Positions 1 to 13,637 of a DNA stretch of 64,000 nucleotides are shown one piece after another; the stretch's first letter is position 1, and each line of letters begins with the position of its first letter. The stretch spans positions 14,508,001 to 14,572,000 of the forward strand of contig OX387198.1 of NCBI GenBank assembly GCA_947561715.1. The letters are read 5' to 3'. The translations under genes and the position numbers were made by a program. Below the pieces are notes generated by a model. The model was not told where the DNA came from. It made no database searches and saw only the letters and a list, made by a program, of their open reading frames with translations. The DNA is from Ascidia mentula (Eukaryota > Chordata > Ascidiacea > Phlebobranchia > Ascidiidae).

Positions 1-195
1 AAGTATTTATCAAGATGTTTGACGTCATATTTATCAAATTAAAAGCTCTTGAAAGCAGTCTGGTCACCAATCAAAAAGAAGAATAGAAAAAACAAAACTT
101 TAGATCATGTCTTTTAGATCCCAATGAATACTTGGTGAGGCAAGAACAATGGATTATTGGTTTGTCATGTGTGACGTTACGAAATACATACTCAC

Positions 196-2252
196 ATCTC
201 ACTATAAGTTGCGTTCCTTTTTGAACTGGTAACCCAACATTGTTTTTCCCGACACAGAAATACATTCCACCGTCATTTAGATCCACTCGTTTTATAAGGA
301 GGGTGTTTCTGTATAAAAAGCATATATAGTGAAACGGTGACAATATGTAAGCCAAGTTCGCATAAAGGAGCAACTAAAGTACAAAAATCTTAATGCTGTT
401 GTATAGAAATTGTTGTAAATGCGGTCGAAGTTTGGCATCGGGTATCAGCAACTTTTAGTTCTTGGTCTTTATTTTCCATTTTGTGAAAAAATGTATAATG
501 TCCGCCTTCGTGAACATTTAAACGTGTTTTCATCGCTATTAGGCCTCAATGATAACTTACTTGTCGAAGCATAATGATTGAAAACTCTTCATAAAAATTC
601 TTTTAAATATCAGACGATTATAATTCGTACTTTTTTCTGATAACTTCCGCACTTGTCGGCAGGATTCCATCCTCTCGGATCCACGAGATTGTTGGCCTCG
701 GAAATCCATTTATTACGTCACAAATGATTCGCACGCGATCTCCTCTATTCACTACTAAGGTTTCCGAAGTACGGAGTGAAATCTGGGGTGGTGCTGTTGA
801 ATTGTATTTCGGTGTTAAATGTATATTGCAGTACTTACAGCGGTTTTTAGAAATTGTTGTTTGGATTTATGAAGTGAGATAGGTACTTGCTTGCTTTTCA
901 GAAAATATATTAACTATTATTTTTTGATTAGAAAATTTACTCGGAATGAAATGAGTGAGTTTAAAATCTCCATTAGTCTGTTTTCTTGTTCAAAACCACA
1001 TTCCACAGTTATTCAAACGTTTCAAAATTCAAACCAATTATGTTTTATTCCTAATAAACATAGACCTACCTATACTGGCTGAGTATGTAAAATTGACGAA
1101 CGTATCTTTAATCCGCAGCGAACTACCGCTGTTGATCGTAGTCTGACATTGGTAGCTTCCGAAGTGTAGAGGTTTGGCATCTTTAATCTTTAAATACATT
1201 TGCGATACCCCAGACTTGCTTGGAACGCTTAGCATGGAGATACCTATGAAGTATATGTGTTGTTGAAACACCATCAATATTCCATACAAATATTGCGCTT
1301 TATTTGATAACTCCAAAACCAAAATTATTTATTTTATTTCGAGCACTTTCAACGCTGTTTTGTCCTTCCGCACTAAGGACTGTACAATACATAGTTATGT
1401 TATGCTTGACGCAATACCCACCCCAGTATTTTAGCATTAACTGTAAACAGAAAAAGACTGCATTGTTGTTTTTTACTGGGGTGTGTTCAGGATTTCTAGA
1501 ATAGGCGAAAACTCAATAATAAACTCAATAATAATTCACCATTTCCAAGTGATTCTGGTCGAATTTTTCTTCCATTTTTCCACCATATGAAACTAGCCGG
1601 TGGTTTGCTTTTGACTTTACATCCCAAGTATACGGTGTTTTCGAACCAGATGCTCGCACGCGACGTTTCCGACTTGGACGGATATATTGAAAAGCTTGGA
1701 GTGTCGAGATCTGCAACAAAACCTGTTACTATTATGAAGCATTTGAGTTTTACACATTGTTGGTGTTGGACTGGGGATAAAGTCATTTAATGCAAATTGT
1801 TTGTTAGCTATTTTTAATCTTTACAGTCTGTACAGTCATTATAGTTTTTGTATGTTGAGAACTACACGCACACCGCCGATCCACTTAATAAAAGAACACA
1901 GCAAAATTGTGTATGTTTGTGCTTTAAAAATAGGGAATAAATAAAATGTTTAGATATATACTATTTTTAAGTCATCAGTCCGGGCTGCTTATTAATTCTA
2001 GGAAAAGTCATAAAATTAAATTTTCCCTTTTACATTTGTGACAGTTGCGATGTTTTGTTGAGGCCCACAGTTTCTGCCAGCTTAAATCTATCGTCACAAA
2101 ACACCAACAGAAACTTACAGTAAACCTTTATCGTTTTTATCGTCATCGATGGATTTCCAATTCCATTATCTGCTCTACAAGTAACTCTACCACATTCGCT
2201 TCTCTTAATTTTTGGGATGTAGAGTTGTGGGCTGTTTGGGTCAAGCGTCCGA
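196..2252 (-). CDS. Immunoglobulin-superfamily protein, partial (5 exons)
   Basis: Five minus-strand exons join in frame: 2252-2119, 1710-1540, 1243-1070, 793-631 and 308-196. They encode the end of one Ig domain (strand F CRADNGIGNP), a complete second domain (VYLGCKV, FIWWKNG, then GSYQCQT) and a complete third (VRIICDV, TISWIRED, then GMYFCVGKNNVG). Each domain is split over two exons and each shows the Cys-Trp-Cys core of I-set domains. Cell-surface adhesion or receptor proteins of the lachesin, DSCAM or hemicentin type look like this, but nothing here tells which. The last exon ends in phase 1 at a GTGAGT donor, so the gene continues past the left edge. The exon with the first half of the first domain, and the start codon, were not found upstream of 2252. 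Function beyond adhesion or recognition is unknown. Confidence 0.75.
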
Positions 2253-5200
2253 CTTAAAAAGGCAATGAAAACAATCTGATTACGAGGAAAAAGTGGTTTG
2301 GGTGGGCTTTCGATAATATCAGGACTTTGATGAATCATGGGGGGCAATAGGTAATGATCAGTGAATGCAACTATTATTGTTTTAATTTAGCTGTAATTTT
2401 AATAAAATCTAATGCTAATTTGTGTATTATAAGAACCGCTGAAGTAGGATTTGGTTTTAAACGGTCTTTAAGTTCGGCATGGGATACGAAACGTTCATGC
2501 GGTTGCGAACGTTTTCAGAAGCAAAACCATAGTTCTTTTATTTTCTTTGCAAAAGCATTACAGTTGTTAATTGAATTTCGTTCCGAAGATTTTGCAAAAG
2601 AAGATTGTGAATAACTTTGCAAGTTACTGGTTTGGGGAATTCTCTTATGTTTGACAACCCAAACTCACAATGGTTGGATCAATACGGAATGCGTAATTAG
2701 TCATGGAGCTTAGAGCAAATCAATATCTTACCAATTAGCCCTAAACTAGGACTTAAAGAAAGATCTATTCAACCTTAGCGTTGAACTGCAAAACGAGTTT
2801 TTTTACAAAACTGACAAAACTGATGTATGTATTAACATCGAACAATGAATTATTTTCTTTTTTTAATTTCCTACTTTTTATTATGTTTTTCTTTTCCTGC
2901 AACGTAAAAACATATCTTTCAACACAGGAAAACTTTCATTTATTTCAAAAAATTTTTAAAGCAGAACCACAGAGCTCAGTTAAATCAATTAAACTTTTAG
3001 TTCAGGAATTTTGTGGCTTTACCCGGATAAAGCTCCGACTTCGAACGACCATCTTATGACAGGTACCGGATGACCGTATGCCAAACACGTCATTCGCACG
3101 TCGTCAAACTCCTTCACGATCATGAATTCGCTTGCCACTGGATCGATTACCACACGTGGGCTTTCTGCAACAAAGAAATCTTTAACGTTCTCTGTTATGC
3201 TTCACGCCCTGCGCCAACTAATTATAACCAGTGCCCTTTTTTAATAAACATGGTCACATCGCTAAGCAAAACGCCTTGGCATTTCATCTGAAGTTCACAA
3301 CTTAAAAAAAGTGGTTTGAAGCAAACATTTGCAGAAACAAGTCTAAGATCCTTTTATTGTATATCATCGACCTGGAATTGGGAAGTTTCACCAAAACTGA
3401 ACAAACAAACGAGAATCAAGTTTAATTCCAAATCTAAGATCTTGCTTCCATATTATAGTGAAAATTCGGCAAAGAGAAAAATCCCGATTGTGGTGCAAAT
3501 ATTAGAATAAATTTACAATAAACTGCAAAAAGAGTTCTGGGCAAGTATCGGCGAAATGAACGACGGAAAAGGTATTTCAAAATGTGGTTTTGTTGTATGT
3601 TTTCATGCGTACTTGGAAATAATGGCAAAACGCCAATCTTTGGGCCGCCCAGAACGGTATTTTATGCGAAATCTATAACATTTTACTCTTTGGACGCACG
3701 AAACGTAAGACAACAGACTGCTGCCCGTCCAGAGCAGTTTATCTCCTTATTGTAGGACTCCCACATTTTGCGTGACTTGTTTGTGGCTGCAAAGAAGCCG
3801 GGCGCACACAAGTGAATCAATACCACGGATACCGCTTCCCGTTTCAACAGAACAACAACACACTAATTTACGAGATGCATCGCTCGCGTCATTCATCAAT
3901 TAAACATGCTCGTTACTAGGGCGCCTGACTTTCTCCATTGATCGTACACTTGGTTTCATTTTATGGTTTTCTTTTTAGGATTTTCTTCCATGTTCCCTTA
4001 GGTTTTACCACGGCCTCGTTAGGGTCTAGATTAGCTCATTAACTTGGTGTCCCATGTCCATTTGGCGTGCGGCGAGTTAGTCAATCCGACGCGGTCATTA
4101 AAGAGTGGACAAGATCGATTTTACGGCCTAGACAGATGGGTTGCGTCGGTTCATTCTTCTTCATGATTAAACTGGACACAGTAACACAGCATAAAATCTT
4201 CGCGGGCCGTTCCACGTACAAATGCCTTTAAAAATCTTAAGAACAACACGTATAATCAAATCCAATGTATTTAATTCGTACTGACAGCTTCTTGCAATAA
4301 ACTCATTGCGTTGCGCTAATAAATCCCGCAGATAAAAACCACTTGCAGGTTGTCAATGATTTTTTTTAAAGGGTAACATTCTCCTGATGGTTAGTTGTTA
4401 TATACGCTTCCATCAGTGCGCTCCGATGCTGGTTTTAATGAAACCCAAATTAAACAGCACTATGATTTGGTTAGCGTATCATAACAAAATATTCGACGCG
4501 CCATATTCTGTAAAATGTGTTTAATTTTACAGATCGGCACTTTTGCGATAATTAACTTTCCATTGCACAGCAATCAAAACACCAAAATAGGCCAAATGTT
4601 TCAGTAACTTCCCGAAATAAACCGTCCAGCGAACATCGCTCAATCATGTTCAAAACGACGCACACGTGCCTTCCAACGTCCATTTTGGGAAGCTTTGGTG
4701 TGCGATTGTGGTAAATATACACAGAATTACGACCCAAAACACAGATTTGGATTTTAAATTTAGATAAATTTCGGTTACATATCCAATTTTCGTCAACGCC
4801 AGATACGCAACAATGTCTGACGCATGCGTACAAAAGATTTGACCCCAAAAATGGCATTAAATTACTGAAAGTTGTCATAAGCTTGTGAGTACCAATCTCG
4901 TAGTGAATTTATCGGTGAAAGACAGGGAATCGAATCCCTTGTCATACGAATGTAGTTCTGGTTCGGTTTTTCGAAGCTTGAAGTTAAATTATATGATGTT
5001 TGCACGACCCCCTTCGAACACCCTAAAAGCCACCACTGATTCTAAGTATCACTACTCTGGGCGATTAGTCAGTGGCGCAGACAATGCAATACAAGGCCGA
5101 ATCTAATCTATATACAAGACGATATCGCAGTAAAGTTTTCATGGCATTGGCAGGATCGCCCCACAGCGAAGGTCCAGCAAAGCCAGTAAACCTACAAGAC

Positions 5201-8200
5201 GATATATTAGAAAATTTTGATGCTGTGTGCAGACATGTACTGAAAACCCAATGAATTGATATCAAAATATATTAGTTATTTACTTCAAAACGCATATTTC
5301 AAACATTTATTACATAAACCGAGATTCGCTGACAAAGTACAATTCAGCAATGCTGTTTTTCGCCACTGCTTCCAGTCGATATATTGGGGATGACGCTAAT
5401 TAATTTATTTCCTCCACGTTTTAAACGCATTGATTTGCGGAAAACTCAATTTGCTTTTCCACAGGCGGTGCATGAACAAGAATGTCACAAAAAGGTTTAT
5501 TGTCAGTTTTTAGGCCGAGCAATAATTTGGCTGACGATGATGGGAATTTTCCACCTTTCTTGGATCGACACAGCTCTTTTTTGGCAAAAATTGAAGAAAT
5601 TTTCATCTTACGGTTGAATACTTTAACGGTTGGTGTTAATCAAAAGACGATGAGACATATAGGGTTGCAAACGGTAAGCAACGGATTTAGCCACAATAAT
5701 ACATGCAATTTGTACACAGTGCATTTTGTCACGAAAATATCGTGAATTTTAGACACAATACACAATACTGCAAAATTGCAGACTCAAATAAACTTGAATA
5801 TTTGTTAAATGATTCAACAACAACACACATACACTTCATGGCCATATTTGTTTTTATTTGGGCACTTATTCATGATTTTATTTAAAACAAGGTCTACTTA
5901 CCATATGCTCCAATGGCAGACCGCCTTAGCCGACAGGTACCTCTGGCGAACATCCAAACAGTTACCACAAACAACAAGTACTTCATTTTTACAAAACGTG
6001 TCTTGTTTTTCTGTTGCAAAATTCTACTCTATGTTATTCTTCTAAATACACGAAAATAAGTACTGCATTACTACTGAAGTTTGCGCTGAAATAAGTTGCG
6101 AAGGTCGTATGCAGTCCGAAAGTAACACTTGTAATTAACCAGTCAGTAAAGTTTCGCGCGCCGGATTTTTTCTGCACCTTTTCCATCGAACCACGAAAAA
6201 CCTCAAAATCGATCCGATGGTGAAGTCCTATCGATCTAGTGGAAGTTTGTCATCCTAAACCGCACATTATGCACTTCGACATAATTAAGAATAACATCAT
6301 GGTGTGTACAAGAGTAGCACCCCAAAGCCCCTATTCAAATAGGCAGCCACAACACCTATGTCATACGCTATATTTACGTGGCATTCCACGAAAAAAGTGC
6401 ATCTTTCGCCTTTACGCGGTTTAGAAAGGTCGCAGTTGGCATGTATGCTGTTTTATATGTTGCAGACCGCATTAATATTTAATAAGCTGATGGGCTTGTG
6501 AAAATGTGACACACTATTCTGCGATATGGTGGAACCCAAACATGAAACAAGACTCTTGTAGTAACTAATCTACATTTTAAGAATAAAGGTACAGTTTCAT
6601 CAGGTTTGCTGCTTTCATTGCGGCCAATTTAAATCCAAAAGGCTTAGAATTTGTGGGTATTTATGTAATCAGTATATCTGTTTTTTACAATAACCAAGAT
6701 GCAAAATTTTGTTGTTGTTGAAATAGTTACAAAGCTTTACAAACAAAACATTTTTTTCAGAACACTTTTCAAGAATCTAGTACGATGTCTTGCCAGAAAT
6801 TATTTTTGAAACAATTGGTCATAACCATAGAAACTTGCCATGACTTACACATTTTTGTCCACACTTTTGGAAAGGAAACAAAATAAGTCGCAAATTTTAC
6901 AACCAGCGTTTCATGAGTAATGGTCAAAGTTTACCTCGACACAAACAATTAACATCGACACGGTGATCGTAACATAGGTGTGAGAGTATGTTGAAACATA
7001 TTTAAAAGTAGCCTATATGGCCCGACCAAGTAATGTTAATAAAATAGTAGGAGGTGCCATTCAAGTCATAGCAGAAAATTGTTCGAACACTCCCCTCTCT
7101 CGGCAAGTGCTGCCGTTGGCTCACCATTTACTAATCCGCACCATTAGCGGCCACACGGGAAATCCCCAAGGGTAATAAATTATTTACGCGCCTGCGGATA
7201 TACACGCAGAGAAGAGGTGATTTTAGATTAGAAGTTCACGTGTTTTTTCAAATGAAGTACAACTTTCTGATTTCTTCCGATTAGGTGGAAAAAAATTGCC
7301 TATTAGGGACCAAGTTAAAGCCTTTTTTTCCCAACGTCTGTTTGATATCTCTCAACAAGCTACATTTCCGGCTCAAATTGCTTGCGGCATAACTTGCGTG
7401 GCATCACTATCTGGTTAGCTTTTTTATTGATATTTTTCTCCTAGTTTTGTGGCCAAATCAAATAATTTTAATTTTGCACGAAAACCTTCCACGATCATAA
7501 CCAATAAATCTACAAAAATTAAAATGCTCAACGTCTGTGCTTAATTCCAGAGCTGTTGAGACTCCAGCTTCAAGAGAAAACTAAACATCGTACTGCTGGC
7601 ATAAACGTTATATGATACATGCTGCTGGCAATAAATGTTCAGGAAACTGCAGTACAAAAATTGCTTTCCGTCAAAATTTAATTCAAGTGAATTACCAGGA
7701 TTGAAAGATTAGCCTACTTGTAGACTTGGTTCGTCGACTTCTTGTAATAAACTGCGTTTAATGAATTCCACACGTAGCGAAACTGCTGCCTTTGTTACGT
7801 AACATTGTAACTATACACTGCTGCGCGGTCTAGCTTGGCCAGTTGATGGGCTTTTGATGGTTTATTCTGTTTGTGAAGTGCAATATTTTAATAATTACCC
7901 AATACCTGCAAGTAGACACTGATAATAGCGCAACTTTAGTTTAATCCAAATAAACAGCTGCATCGGGCGCAAAGGGGATAAATCCCCAAAGTCGGCGTAT
8001 AACTTGTCATTGGGTATTAATAATTAGGCAGCTGTTCTCTCAAGAGGGAATCAAACCAGCAGAACGCGTTTATAATTAAATCAGTGTAGGATTAAATGCA
8101 ATTAGAATGAAAGACACCCATAATAGACTCTGTAACCACGCCTTGTCATCTCTTATTGGTTCACACAGCTCATAGGAGTCTATCTTGTGATTATGAAGCG

Positions 8201-8858
8201 GGATAAACCTATTGGTGTAAGATAACGCGCATTTAACAGACATAATGCTTGTCGTATTGCCGTGGTAAAATTAATAAACCGAACCAGTTTCGGCGTCTCG
8301 CGATCTGTTCTACATTAGTTATCCTGCAAGTGTGTGTTCTGCGTGTTGGTCTGGGGGGAATTATGGGGCATTTAAGTTCGAAGGTATTTTAAATTAAAAA
8401 TTATCTTTCTTTTTAACAGGTTATACAGTTGTTCCCAGCAAAGTTCATTTGTACATTAAACGCGGACCAAACAAATTGTCCTTGATAGAAGAACATTTCA
8501 GCTAAATCCCACGCTTATAGATGTTTGTGTCCGAGCTTTTCAAACCTTACGCGACCCTTCTTGTTTGGCAGTAATATATTTTTTGATATGTATGCGACTA
8601 TCAGCTTGGTAGGCCCTGGTTCATGGCGCACAATGAACGTATTGGCTAACCACTTAGTGTTCGTGACGAAACTTGTTTCAATGCATTTGCAGAACAAATT
8701 GTTTTGAAAGCCCTGCGCTAAACAATTTTTTACATGACAACATGAAATTGGTAGGGTATTTTTGCACGTTTACTGTAAAAATCTTTGCAATAAATTGCAT
8801 GAGCACTCTTCCACAAACTAAAGTACAACAAAACGGGATGACATCTGAATTCTTGTGG
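2253..8858. other. 6.6 kb without a recognised gene
   Basis: No ORF here shows a domain or splice pattern I can support. It may hold upstream exons or control DNA of the Ig gene on its left. Position 4918-4945 contains a short palindrome around GGAATCGAATCC that resembles a tRNA T-arm, without the rest of a tRNA. Confidence 0.4.
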
Positions 8859-11800
8859 TTAGTCATAGAAATCAAAATCATCATCATCCAATTGGCCACC
8901 ACCCGCCACTTGGTGGCGTGAGTCGAAACTTTCTTCTTCTGAATCTGTGTCCCATGGTGCTGTAATACATTGCATCTCAATTAAAAAGTATGGCATCCAT
9001 GGGAAATTTGTCAACTTTTTACCATCAGTCACCTTACCGCGGGTGTTTTTCTTCGTGACTTCTGCCTGTTTCACTGGTTTGCCTTGCGTTGAAGCATTAC
9101 TTTCACTGAAATAGCATAGTTGTGATATAATAAAAAGACACAAAAATAAAATATTATTGAGCCCAAAACATTAAAAATAGAAAGGTACTGCTTATGTCAT
9201 AGCTTGCTATTTTCACGTACCTGTGATGCAAAGCAGTTGGGATGTGCACTATCGGACTTGCGTTCACAACAGAATCTACAACAGCATAATAAATCGAGCA
9301 ATCACAACTAACACCAATTGATACAGTGGGTAAGGTTACAGATAAAAAGATTTAAAACACAACATAAACATTTCGGATTTAAGACAGAAGTTGTCCATGA
9401 ATGCCAAATTATTTATTTGAGCTTTGGAGTGTTTGATTTAAATACTGTGAGCACTACAGGTATTGACAGATACAACCACATACCTTGCTCTGATTCGTCT
9501 TCTTCAGATGATTCTCTAAACAAGAATATATTGAATAAAACTAAGGCAACAATGCTCATCACACATACAAAATATTATTGAATTGTTTTATTTTTGCATA
9601 CAAGAAATTTTATGTCCAACATATTGTGTGTGCTTTTTTATACAGTTTACAAAATGACTGACCTGCGTTACAAAGTACAATGCTATAACAAACACATGTT
9701 AACACAAAATGCCTTACTCTTCAACTTTTGGTGACAAAACTTCCTCCAAATCATCTTGATCCTCATAAAAACCACTTGCACCAAGTGTGCTTGCCAAATT
9801 CTGATCATGCCCTTTCAGGAGTGCTTGGTATGCTGCACTGGCTGAAATGTGGTGAACAAACAATTGGTTAAATCGGTGAGCTGCAGACCATGCAACTTGT
9901 GACTGATGAAAATCTTGTTCAAGCCACGCAGTCTATTCCACTTTGTGGTGACTTTGCAGTCAAGATCCATCCAGGGAGTAGCAAACTAGACCGTCGAAGA
10001 CGAACCACTTTGAAACACACTATGACCTAGCAACTGATGGGCCAGAACTTTGTGCAATGTCTGCAGTTAACTGATCATTATTAGCTAAAGTGCTTAAACA
10101 CCAATTAATTTATTAAAAGGAGTAAATATCCTACCACGCCAAAACAATGTTGGGAATATTTCAGCATGCTATCAGGATTGATAACAAACAATCGCAACAA
10201 TACACAGAAAAGAAAAACATAAACTTACAAGTTAAGGGAGCATCAGTTCTTGGTGAAGTTTCGGTTGTAAGACTTTCACTCAATATGCTTTCAACAACAT
10301 CTTGATGTATCTCCTCTTTCACTCCTAAATGTATTTAGTTTAGTTTAGCATAATGCACTTGTGGATACCAAAACTTGTGCATTGTGTCCAAGTATGTTTT
10401 GCTTGTAGTGACATGAAATGTGTGTGGAGGTAATTAAAACTTACTTACATAAAATAAAGTTTCTCACCTGGCACCGGGACAATTATTTTGTTTGGTGATG
10501 AATGTGATAAAGATATGACACTGGAAGTTTCTGATGGTGCCACCATACCACTGTTGGTAGCTACTGGTTGCTTTGATGATTCTGTGCCCACTGCTTCAGG
10601 CCTGGAAACCTCAGGAATGAAATCATCATCACTGAAGCTGTCACTTTCTTGTGTCGAGACCTCAGACAATAGATCCAGAATATTACCATCTTGGTGAGCT
10701 TCGATTTTCTTGCCATTACTGCTTTGCTCTACTTTGTGGATTTTTACTGCCGGTGGCTTAGAATGTGTGGGTGACATAGGTTCAGGACTTGCCACAGGTG
10801 ATATTACGTTTGAACTAACTCCTTCTGACAAAGATGAATTTGTTGGCGGTAATGTTTTTGCCACTTGTAAAGGATTACCCTGATGCTGTTTATAGCTGGA
10901 AGTTGGTGATTTTTCTCTTTCGGCACTTGATGGAAGATCTAACGGAGGTACTTCTGTTCTATGTTGCATTCGCTGTTGATTGTTTGGAAATACAACATTG
11001 TAGCTCTGGCTGGATGACTGAACAGAAGACTGGGACACATGTGATAAGGCATCTGTAGCTTTTTGTTCAAAATCAGCAGCTTGCATTTCAGTTGATTTGA
11101 GTGGAACTGCACTACCTTCAACTGGTACCAATTTAAACAAAGGTGCTGTTTTAGGGTCAAATTGGGTTAGAAAAGACTGATCGTGTGTGGTTGATGAGGC
11201 ACCATGAGATGGAGATGTGTTGACATCTATTCCTCTGTTTTCAAGTTGTCTTTTAGCTTTAACATATTCAACTTCTTGCTTCCACTTTGGGTAAAGTTTG
11301 GTGACTTCTTCTTCATATTGTTTCTGTTTAGTTTCAACAACTTGTAATAATTGGTGGATTAAGTTTAAAGTTAATTAATTAGCCTGGTCAACAAAGTTAT
11401 CAGAATATATTTTACAACCTTCATTTGGCGAAGTTTGACAGTTTTTCTATGAAGGCTGTTGTATTTGGCTTCAAGGTTTTCGAAATCTCTTACAAGTTCT
11501 TCGTTTCTCTCCATAGCTTTTTGCTCTCTGTCACATATTTGCTGCACACCAAAACTGTGTTTTAGAGAAACGGTATCAAAGTAACAAATGCACTTTAACT
11601 TGTTGCAAAAAAGATGGTGGTGAAAACGGTCTGACAAACCTTCCAAAAACTTCTCAGTTTTGTTGTTCTGAGGTTTTGTAGGCGTTTATCCGACCTAACA
11701 ATTGTGTGAAATTCTTTCTCCAACTTTGATCTTTGCTGCTGTCTGATCCATAAAAATTGAGGGCAAATTGACATTATGGTTTAGTACATGGTGTAACAGC

Positions 11801-11916
11801 AACGTAGCCATAAGCTATTACTGTTATTGTTATATTAGCGTGTATAATATAACTTACATTTGTCCAAGTTGCTCTTGAAATTGTACTTGCTTGTCATAAA
11901 ATCCGACGTCGTCCAT
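8859..11916 (-). CDS. KIZ: Kizuna centrosomal protein homologue (10 exons, 538 aa)
   Basis: Exons 11916-11858, 11742-11640, 11541-11419, 11323-10468, 10324-10229, 9841-9718, 9515-9484, 9275-9221, 9105-9038 and 8959-8859 join without a frame break. Vertebrate Kizuna is a PLK1 substrate that stabilises pericentriolar material at mitotic poles. The match is distributed: an N-terminal FYDKQVQFQEQLGQ like the YYERLGQLQ of KIZ; a coiled coil (exons 2-3) with ICDREQKAMERNEEL like ICESEKKAHTRNQEYL; a long Ser-rich low-complexity middle; an AAYQALLKG segment like AYQLLKK; and the acidic end APWDTDSEEES...DDDDFDFYD, which parallels the human end ...LWDESDD...DDSDDFYD. The first ATG opens exon 1. The start faces TIMM17 across 1.2 kb in divergent orientation. 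Shorter than the human protein, mainly in the disordered middle. No polyadenylation signal was identified. Confidence 0.85.
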
Positions 11917-12173
11917 AGTGGCGCTGGAACAAAATTGTTCAGTACCAGCAGGGCAGCAGCTTTTAGTTTAAGGCAAGACGATTTTCAACTTGAAAGCAAC
12001 TGCAGAAAACTTAATGAAGCGTATCATAACTTTTGGCTTCGGTAGTCGCTAAGCATTGGAAAAAGTTCTAAAATTCGCTAGTTTTTAATTCGACGAGAAA
12101 TCCTGTTTGAATTTTATTCGATGACTGACATATTTTTTTAAAAAGTATCATTAAAAAAAAAATATTGTTTAAA

Positions 12174-12222
12174 CTGCAGACAGATGGCCACTGTTTCGAC
12201 CTAAAAGGTCTCACCAGTGCAG
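12174..12222 (-). repeat. Decayed hammerhead-ribozyme motif
   Basis: On the minus strand this repeats the ribozyme core found at 14.8 kb: stem II GACC/GGTC with TTTTA loop, GAA, stem III ACAG/CTGT and C17. The catalytic box reads CTGGTGA instead of CTGATGA, so conserved A6 is G. Stem I is reduced to about five pairs. Activity is not expected. Confidence 0.6.
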
Positions 12223-13142
12223 CAAACCAATTATTAGGTTTGGCGTCAATAGCAAAAGTGATTTCCTCATGAAGTATTAGGGATAAGCCGCAACGGGCCG
12301 TCTCTTTTGGTTGTTATAAAAGCAAGATATATTTGCAATTATTCTGAAAATAAAACTGGTTACTCCTCGTGCGCCACCCTATGGTGTATTACCACGTTAT
12401 TGCGTCACATCGCGGACAATACGGGGTCACGTCCCGCATCTACCATAAAAGAGGAAGTTTGGTAATTCGGATAATGTATTGTTTGCGAGTGTTTTGTAAT
12501 ATCTTTTGCTGATTATATCATTTATTTAAACAGTTTTTTTTTTTTAAATAATAATGTTGTGGTTGTTTTCGTTTGAAATGTAGAATGTGCAGTGTACGGC
12601 TTGGTTGTGGCAAGTAGCCTACCAAGTTTGTATTAATTTATATGTACGTAAGTACTTGCTGTAAATCAGTTGCACAATGAGCGTGTGAAAGTCTGTTTTT
12701 ATGAGCCAAATTTTGTATTGTATTTTTTGGCCACTATTTATTCAAATAAGAACTGAAGATGCTTATTTAGTGAAACATGTATTCTTGAAAATAAATGCGT
12801 TGACATCAGGCTATTTGATATTGTAATTTTGCAAACATGAAGTTTCCACCTGTGTCACGCACAAGTGGCGTTGGAAAAAAGGTAGATTTCGGAATATATA
12901 CATTAAATGTATTTAAAAGTTATTGCAATACATCACAGCTACAATCAGGATTATTGTGTAACTAATTTTATTCGTATAAACTAAATAAAAATATATACAT
13001 GTAAATAGCCTATAATGTTCAGAAGTAGACTATGTTTTGTTAATTCAAGTATATTTTTTATAGATCACAACTTGTGGAATCAGTACTTTAATTTAACCAC
13101 TAAAACAAATGTTATAGCTGTTAAAACAAGTAAAGTGCCACC
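12223..13142. other. Divergent upstream region between KIZ and TIMM17
   Basis: AT-rich, with no supported coding exon. A short open frame beginning ATGAAGTTTCC at 12838 runs into a possible GTAGAT donor; it could be a leader exon but has no recognisable product. Confidence 0.35.
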
Positions 13143-13637
13143 ATGGATTATACAAGAGACCCATGTCCATGGCGAATTTTGGATGACTGCGGAGGAGCAT
13201 ACTCCCTAGGATTTGTGGGTGGAGGACTTTTTTCACTAATTGGCGGTGCTCGAAATGCCCCAAAAGGTGTTTCCAATCGTTTAATGGGTGCAATGGCAAA
13301 TGCCCGTTTAAAAGCGCCAAGGACTGCTGGAAGCTTTGGTGTTTGGGGATTAACATTTTCATTGTGCGATTGCACTTTAGTGGCACTGAGGAGAAAAGAG
13401 GATCCTTGGAACTCTATTATGAGTGGTGCAGGAACAGGATTTATTCTTGCCATTAGACAGGGTATGATGCCCGCCGTCGGATCAGCAGCTATAGGGGGTG
13501 TGTTGCTTGCAATGATTGAGGGAGTAGGAATTGCACTTAATCGTTTTCAAGCAGAAATGTACAAACCCCAACCACCGCAGTTTGAAGATTCACCGGATTT
13601 ACCAATTCAAAATGGACTTCAGCCAGCTACATACTAA
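13143..13637 (+). CDS. TIMM17: Mitochondrial inner-membrane translocase subunit Tim17 (164 aa, intronless)
   Basis: Tim17 is a core subunit of the TIM23 presequence translocase in the mitochondrial inner membrane. The protein begins MDYTRDPCPWRILDDCGGAY, close to the conserved Tim17 N terminus (EPCPWRIVDDCGGAF in vertebrates). It continues with the Gly-rich membrane segments expected: FVGGGLFSLIGGARNAP, GSFGVWGLTFSLCDC, RKEDPWNSIMSGAGTGFILA and GSAAIGGVLLAMIEG. The length is that of the family (human 171). The start is fixed by an excellent Kozak context, GCCACCATGG. AATAAA lies at 13778-13783. There is no intron in the coding sequence, whereas vertebrate TIMM17 genes are split, so it may be an old retrocopy that kept an intact frame, or introns were lost. 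Confidence 0.93.
   Translation: MDYTRDPCPWRILDDCGGAYSLGFVGGGLFSLIGGARNAPKGVSNRLMGAMANARLKAPRTAGSFGVWGLTFSLCDCTLVALRRKEDPWNSIMSGAGTGFILAIRQGMMPAVGSAAIGGVLLAMIEGVGIALNRFQAEMYKPQPPQFEDSPDLPIQNGLQPATY

Noticed and set aside
4918-4945. tRNA-like T-arm
   Set aside because: A palindrome around GGAATCGAATCC only; no acceptor stem, anticodon arm or D arm can be folded around it.
13148-13453. 101-residue minus-strand ORF over TIMM17
   Set aside because: Antisense to a clear Tim17 frame, with no domain of its own.
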